Of a stretch of DNA of 16,423 nucleotides, positions 11,455 through 16,423 are shown piece by piece. Positions within the stretch are counted from its first letter, which is position 1. The number at the start of each line of letters is the position of its first letter. A program made the position numbers and the translations under genes. The stretch covers positions 1-16,423 of the forward strand of contig CALLKD010000034.1 in assembly GCA_938008595.1 (NCBI GenBank). Direction: 5' to 3'. Source of the DNA: an uncultured bacterium. GTDB taxonomy: Bacteria; Patescibacteriota; Minisyncoccia; Phycocordibacterales; Phycocordibacteraceae. The notes below the pieces were generated by a model that saw nothing but the letters and a program-made list of their open reading frames with translations, made no database searches and had not been told where the DNA came from.

Positions 11455-14205
11455 ATGGCTCTTGAAGGAATCGCACAACCTATTAGTACTCCACAGGAGG
11501 AGCTCGCATACTTGCGTGAACAAATTGCGCTGAAGGAGAAAGAACTTGAACAGCTTTCAGGTGGTACTTCTCGAGAAGAAATTGCGCGGGACAGAATACT
11601 CCATCATCGTGATACGTCACCAACCGTGCTTGCGCCAGAGTACAAGCTCTCCCATGAAGGAGCACATGCCCTTGCACTTAGCCTTGATCCTGAGAGTGAT
11701 GACGAAACAATTAGTGAGTTGCGGTCAATCATGGAAACAAAGGGAATTAGTAACGCCTTTCTGGTGCTCGAAAAGCTTAACAGTCCCCACATAGAAGATG
11801 ATTTCCACCGCTTCTTGGTGCAGTACCTTGTTTCAGGCATACCCGTACACGGTCTTCAAGAAAAGCAGCCAACATGGCGGTCACTACACATGACCTTGTA
11901 TGAGATCAAACTTCCTGAGATGGGACAAGATGCACAACGGACACGGCCGCTTAAGGAGCTTATCTCCTCAATGGAACAGTTCTATTCTGGAATGTTTGCT
12001 ATTGAAGACGCAAAGGACACTGAACCAAAGCACTTTACGCTTGAGCTTGCCGTGCCGGTACACAGTCCACACCTTACGTTCTACGCTTCAATACCAAACT
12101 CACGCTGTGACCTCTTTGAAAAGCAGTTGCTTGCCATTTTCCCTGATGCGCAAATTGCCCCGCAACCAAATGACTACAATATCTTTACGCAGGAAGGGAA
12201 GAATATAGGTAGCGTGGCTAGCTTTGCACACGAGCAGGTGCTTCCACTTAAAGACTATGCGGAGTTTGACTATGACCCTTTGAACTCTCTTTTAAATGCC
12301 TTTGCAAAGATTGCTCCTGAAGATGAGGGGGCAGCTATTCAGCTCGTAATTGCACCACAGCAAGATAGGTTCTCAAAACATTTTCATCGAATTAAGGATG
12401 CACTTTCGAGCGGTGTGAGTAAGCATGATGCACTGACCTTGCCAGAGTCATACCTTGGTGAGGCAGTTAAGGGACTTGGCTCAATGATCTTTGGCGGAGG
12501 TGCTCAGAAGATTGAGGAAGAAAAGGAAAAGGTGCGCCAGTCAGGCGAAAACAAACCAGTGCTTGAACAGGTAGATAAGAAGCTTAGTGCACCAATACTT
12601 GGTGTTAACATCCGCCTGCTGGTTTCAACCCGTGATGCAGTTCGTTCTGAACAAATATTAAGTGAGCTCCAAGCTTCTTTTAATCAGTTCGAGAACTCAG
12701 GCGGTAACCGTATTGCATGGCCACAGGTGAGCCCACGTTCAATGAAGAATATCTTTCATGACTTCACCTTCCGTTTGTTCGAGTCAGGAACTGAGCTCGC
12801 ACTTTCGCTTCGTGAGCTAACTACCATCTTCCATTTCCCACCAAACGGTATTGATTCATCGCCTCACTTGCAGCAATCACGTGCAGCAGGTGCCTCAGCG
12901 CCTACTGACCTTCCACATGCAGGACTTATGCTTGGAACTAATACCTTTAGAGGGCAGACCACCGACGTACGCATAGCAGATGCTGATAGGCTCCGTCATT
13001 TGTATGCCATTGGACAAACAGGAACTGGAAAGACTTCGTTCATGAAGACACTTATTGAGCAAGACATTAAGAATGGTGATGGCGTGTGCTTCATTGACCC
13101 ACACGGCAACGACATTCTTGATGTGCTGGCTTCAGTACCACCTGAACGATATGAAGATGTTATTTACTTTGACCCAGCATATCTTGATAGGCCATTTGCA
13201 CTTAACCTGCTTGAATACGATCCACGATTCCCTGAACAGAAGACCTTTATCGTAAATGAACTCCTCGCCATATTTCGCAGGCTGTATGGTGATGTACCTG
13301 AAAGTATGGGACCTGCATTTGAACAGTACTTCCGCAACGCAACACTACTCGTAATGGAAGATCCTGAGAGTGGCTCTACTCTTATGGATATTGGACGGGT
13401 GCTTTCAAATAAAGCCTTCCGTGATCTTAAGCTCTCTAAGAGTATGAACCCAATTGTGAATCAGTTCTGGCAGGAGATTGCCACAAAGGCTGAAGGGGAC
13501 GCCTCACTTCAGAACATTGTGCCGTACATCACCAATAAGTTTGATGACTTTACCGCAAATGATTTCATGCGACCAATCATTGGGCAGCAACATTCATCAT
13601 TTAATTTTAGAGACGTAATGGATTCTAAGAAGATACTTCTCGTTAATCTATCAAAAGGACGTCTTGGGGAGCGTAACGCAAACCTTCTTGGTCTTATCCT
13701 CGTAGGTAAAATATTCATGGCTGCTCTTTCAAGAGCTGACAACCCACACGGAAACTTTGCACCGTTCTATCTCTATATTGATGAGTTCCAAAACATAACC
13801 ACCGACTCAATTCCAGGAATCCTTTCTGAGGCCCGTAAATACAAACTTTCTCTTACCATTGCACACCAATTCCTAGCGCAGATAGATGAGAAGATACGCT
13901 CTGCAGTCTTTGGAAACGTTGGCTCCATGGCTGTCTTTAGAGTTGGGCAAGATGATGCTGAGTTCTTTGAAAAGCAATTTGCACCAACGTTCTCTGCAAA
14001 GGACTTCACAAATATTGAAAACTACAATGCGTACGTAAAGATTCTTGCACAAGGAGTTCCGCAAAAGCCATTTAATATTAAGTCATTGCCACCTACTGCT
14101 GGTAACACACAACAAATTGATGACTTACGAGAACTTTCATACCTCACGTATGGACGTGACCGTGCTACAGTAGAAGCATATATAAGAGATAGATACCTTT
14201 CGTAA
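11455..14205 (+). CDS. TraG/VirD4/VirB4-like type IV secretion ATPase
   Basis: 916 residues. The N-terminus has a short coiled coil (about 13-36, EELAYLREQIALKEKELEQL), then a long, family-unassigned region of about 450 residues. The C-terminal 400 residues are a P-loop motor domain: RHLYAIGQTGTGKTSFMK with Walker A GQTGTGKT at 520-527, GVCFIDPHGND, Walker B LYIDEFQNIT with D776 and E777, then a TraG/TraM-recognition-type block (ARKYKLSLTIAHQFLAQI) and VGSMAVFRVGQDDAEFF. These features match DNA-translocating coupling or conjugation ATPases. No membrane helix is visible, so it must be recruited to the membrane by a partner. The next gene starts 2 bp after its stop and encodes a likely membrane protein. 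Whether it moves DNA or protein is unknown. Confidence 0.88.
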   Translation: MALEGIAQPISTPQEELAYLREQIALKEKELEQLSGGTSREEIARDRILHHRDTSPTVLAPEYKLSHEGAHALALSLDPESDDETISELRSIMETKGISNAFLVLEKLNSPHIEDDFHRFLVQYLVSGIPVHGLQEKQPTWRSLHMTLYEIKLPEMGQDAQRTRPLKELISSMEQFYSGMFAIEDAKDTEPKHFTLELAVPVHSPHLTFYASIPNSRCDLFEKQLLAIFPDAQIAPQPNDYNIFTQEGKNIGSVASFAHEQVLPLKDYAEFDYDPLNSLLNAFAKIAPEDEGAAIQLVIAPQQDRFSKHFHRIKDALSSGVSKHDALTLPESYLGEAVKGLGSMIFGGGAQKIEEEKEKVRQSGENKPVLEQVDKKLSAPILGVNIRLLVSTRDAVRSEQILSELQASFNQFENSGGNRIAWPQVSPRSMKNIFHDFTFRLFESGTELALSLRELTTIFHFPPNGIDSSPHLQQSRAAGASAPTDLPHAGLMLGTNTFRGQTTDVRIADADRLRHLYAIGQTGTGKTSFMKTLIEQDIKNGDGVCFIDPHGNDILDVLASVPPERYEDVIYFDPAYLDRPFALNLLEYDPRFPEQKTFIVNELLAIFRRLYGDVPESMGPAFEQYFRNATLLVMEDPESGSTLMDIGRVLSNKAFRDLKLSKSMNPIVNQFWQEIATKAEGDASLQNIVPYITNKFDDFTANDFMRPIIGQQHSSFNFRDVMDSKKILLVNLSKGRLGERNANLLGLILVGKIFMAALSRADNPHGNFAPFYLYIDEFQNITTDSIPGILSEARKYKLSLTIAHQFLAQIDEKIRSAVFGNVGSMAVFRVGQDDAEFFEKQFAPTFSAKDFTNIENYNAYVKILAQGVPQKPFNIKSLPPTAGNTQQIDDLRELSYLTYGRDRATVEAYIRDRYLS

Positions 14206-14207
14206 CT

Positions 14208-16423
14208 ATGAACATTAATAAATTTCCAAGTACATCTAAGTCTGAGTTTCCACCAACTGATGAATGGGACAATCTTAAGACCGAGGTGGCGCGCCTCATT
14301 GGACAAGACGATTTAGATGCTGCAGCAAATGCAATCAACTCATTTGCAGATGCTCACCTACATAGATTTTCTGCGTTTGCGCAGACGCATGCTGTACCTG
14401 CAGAACTACGTACTGAAGTAACTTCCAGTCTAGAGGAACTAAGGAATTTTGCCTTTGATTCTGAAAGCAAAGGCTCTAGTATCAATGCACTTAATGGCTT
14501 GCTCGTAACACTTAGAAGCCAAGATAGAACAGTACAAGAGCAAACAGGCACTTCATATACCGCTCTCTCTGATGAAGAAAAGGATGTTCGCGAGTTTGAT
14601 AGATTTCATGTTCCAGCTGAAGAGCGTGAGGCAAAGTTAGCAACATACTTGGAGCGAATGAAAGCTACAAGAAATGGGACCCTTGAGACAAAGGATGAGC
14701 TAGAAAGATACACTGATGACTGGACAGCGAAGATTGATAGACTACTTGCTCAAAGCAAGGATGATGCACAAATGCAGGATGACCTACTTTATTTAAAAGA
14801 GGAGCTTCAAGCTGTCCCAACCTCCCACGACTTTAGCGCAGTTGAAAAGTTGGCTACTATCGAGCGTAATGTTCTACACCTTGAACGCAAACTTGCAAAA
14901 GATAAGGCTGTATTGAATAGCCCTGACATCCTTGAACTCACAGAGGATATGCGGGTTGAGGATGACTCAGAGGAAGAAGGTCCAAAGGAGTCTGGAAAAA
15001 CACCCCTACAACGCAAGCGCGAAAGACGTGCTCGTGCTGCAGCAGCAAAGGAGGGTGAAAAGGAAAAGGTTACAGAGCCTACAGATGAACAAGTAGAAGG
15101 CGCTCCTGCCTTTAGCACAAAGGCGGAAAACAAAGCTAAGCTCAGTGAAGTGGTTCGAAAGGCCATGGAGCTTATGGGAGAAAAGAAGACGTCTCTTGAG
15201 ACCATCCAAGCAGAATATCTCACTGCCCTAAAGGAACATCATAAGAATAGATCAACACTTAGTATTGCCGGTGAGAATTTTAAGAAGCACGCTCTTCCTA
15301 AAGAGCTTCGTGACCTGAAGGAACAGTGGCTTGTCGCTCGAGCTGAGCATGCCCGTGCCCAAGGAGATTCAGTTAAGACACGTCTTGATGAGAAAGATTC
15401 CGCTCTAGCTAAGAGGGTTGGTAAGGAAAAGATTGAAGCTCGCTATAACAGACGCTTCACTGTGCGTACAGCAATTCTTGATGCCCAGAAGGCAGAAATA
15501 GATGCGCGCATGGAAGGCTTGAGCTCAAGAGAAAAGAGCGCCATCGATACTTTGTATGAAAAGTATAAGCAGCTTCCTCCTGGAGTGCGCATCATTGGTA
15601 CGTCAGCAGTCATGATGAGTGGTACGGCAGCACTTTCCGCAGCTGGTATTGGCCCACTTGCACTACTTGTAGCAGGGGCAACTACGCTCGCCCGTTGGGG
15701 AGCTGAGGTGCAAAAGGCTAAGGGAAACAAGGCTACTGGAAAGGCGCTAACCGTACTTTCAAGCATAGCGTCAATTGGGGGTGCTGCTGGTTTGCTTGCG
15801 AGTGATTTAGTTAGAGCCACTCACAAGATCAAAAAAACGAAAGAAAATGCAGATGCGCGTCTTGCAAAGAATGAATTCGGTGATCTTGGAGATCTTTCAA
15901 ATCTGAGTGAAGTGGATGCGCAACGCACTACTGACCTCGAAGCAGAAGAGCATATACAGCGACAGAGCCGTTGGGCACGTGTAATTGGTTCACTACTTGG
16001 TGGTGCTGCACTTGGGCACATTGCTCATGCAAATGCCTCTACAGTAGGTACTCCAGATGCACATGAGTCTGTGGCAGCAGCGCATCACGCAAGAAATCCA
16101 ATTACAGTGGGGCACCCAGCAGAAACTGCTCACGCAAGCCCTGCTCATGTTGACGCTGCAAAGCCAGAAGCACCAGCGACTCCAGAAGCGCACGCAAAAA
16201 CAGACGTTGGTGCGGGAGCGGAGAAGACAACCACCGCGCCAAGTACAGAAGCACCTAAGCACACACCAGATGCGGAAGCGAAGCCTGGCGCCGCACCTAG
16301 TTCTGTAAAAGTTGAAACTTCACTACCTAAGACAGAAGTGCCTGCCTCAGCAGAGAGTACGCATGCGCCTGAAGCTTCAACTCCTGAAACCTCACGCACT
16401 GATGCACAACCTTCTGAGGAGCC
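14208..16423 (+). CDS. Large coiled-coil protein with hydrophobic segments and Ala/Pro-rich tail (3'-truncated by window end)
   Basis: The frame is open from ATG 14208 to the last base (738 codons seen, no stop). It begins 2 bp after the ATPase stop with no ribosome binding site, so it is probably translationally coupled. Residues about 1-450 are charged and mostly helical, with Glu/Lys/Arg/Ala-rich coiled-coil-like stretches and a very acidic then basic patch around 245-275. Hydrophobic segments lie at about 459-497 (long, hairpin-like), 513-535 and 590-610. From about 611 the sequence becomes an Ala/Pro/Glu/Thr/His low-complexity linker that runs past the window. I recognise no family. A plausible role is membrane anchor or scaffold for the ATPase, with an exported C-terminal part; this is inference from topology and context. 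The function of the unseen C-terminus could change this view. Confidence 0.85.
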   Translation, partial: MNINKFPSTSKSEFPPTDEWDNLKTEVARLIGQDDLDAAANAINSFADAHLHRFSAFAQTHAVPAELRTEVTSSLEELRNFAFDSESKGSSINALNGLLVTLRSQDRTVQEQTGTSYTALSDEEKDVREFDRFHVPAEEREAKLATYLERMKATRNGTLETKDELERYTDDWTAKIDRLLAQSKDDAQMQDDLLYLKEELQAVPTSHDFSAVEKLATIERNVLHLERKLAKDKAVLNSPDILELTEDMRVEDDSEEEGPKESGKTPLQRKRERRARAAAAKEGEKEKVTEPTDEQVEGAPAFSTKAENKAKLSEVVRKAMELMGEKKTSLETIQAEYLTALKEHHKNRSTLSIAGENFKKHALPKELRDLKEQWLVARAEHARAQGDSVKTRLDEKDSALAKRVGKEKIEARYNRRFTVRTAILDAQKAEIDARMEGLSSREKSAIDTLYEKYKQLPPGVRIIGTSAVMMSGTAALSAAGIGPLALLVAGATTLARWGAEVQKAKGNKATGKALTVLSSIASIGGAAGLLASDLVRATHKIKKTKENADARLAKNEFGDLGDLSNLSEVDAQRTTDLEAEEHIQRQSRWARVIGSLLGGAALGHIAHANASTVGTPDAHESVAAAHHARNPITVGHPAETAHASPAHVDAAKPEAPATPEAHAKTDVGAGAEKTTTAPSTEAPKHTPDAEAKPGAAPSSVKVETSLPKTEVPASAESTHAPEASTPETSRTDAQPSEE

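Noticed and set aside
1..16423. CRISPR array, tRNA/rRNA gene, insertion sequence or attachment site
   Set aside because: I saw no regularly spaced repeats, no tRNA-like cloverleaf, no rRNA segments, no transposase motifs and no flanking direct repeats. All gaps are under about 125 bp.

Overview
The window (about 16.4 kb, moderate GC) looks like a chromosomal piece of a Candidate Phyla Radiation bacterium (Patescibacteria, probably a Parcubacteria-type lineage). This placement rests on gene content and architecture, not on a marker gene. The indicators are compact packing with no gap over 300 bp, many small single-helix exported proteins, an ECF sigma factor paired with a DUF5667-type membrane protein, a TraG/VirB4-like ATPase beside a large coiled-coil membrane protein, and an HEAGH membrane protease of a type I recall from these genomes. 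TAA, TAG and TGA all act as stops, so the TGA=Gly code of Gracilibacteria/Absconditabacteria does not apply.

Layout: (1) 2-376 (+), the 3' part of a tandem OmdA/YdeI-like gene cut by the window edge, meeting tail to tail an M50-like membrane metalloprotease (873-373, -). (2) 965-3709 (+), a large secreted beta-helix surface protein, then an exported L,D-transpeptidase (3795-4232) and TrhO (4298-5176). (3) An RluF-like pseudouridine synthase (6066-5182, -), divergent from an ECF sigma factor (6170-6682, +) that overlaps a DUF5667-like membrane protein (6679-7725). (4) A PIF1-like helicase (7757-9457) followed 4 bp later by a small membrane-anchored protein (9462-9884), another anchored protein (9913-10485) and a YvlD/phage-holin-4-like membrane protein (10525-10860), closed by a strong hairpin terminator. 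(5) A GC-rich orphan gene (11334-10912, -) with a textbook promoter and ribosome binding site. (6) A TraG/VirB4-like ATPase (11455-14205) and, 2 bp later, a large coiled-coil protein with hydrophobic segments (14208 to beyond the window end).

The most striking regulatory pattern is that most transcription units have a TATACT-like -10 box (often extended, TGnTATACT) only 6-10 nt before the start codon, without a Shine-Dalgarno sequence. This predicts leaderless or near-leaderless mRNAs. The orphan minus-strand gene at 10912-11334 breaks the pattern with TTGACT-17 bp-TATTAT plus AGGAG, and it also has a different codon bias, so it may be a recent arrival.

Functionally, the window combines cell-surface genes (beta-helix protein, peptidoglycan cross-linking, membrane protease), RNA modification (TrhO, RluF-like), an envelope-linked sigma/putative anti-sigma pair, a helicase, and the start of what may be a reduced DNA- or protein-translocation module. 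That last pair is the best candidate for an undescribed system.
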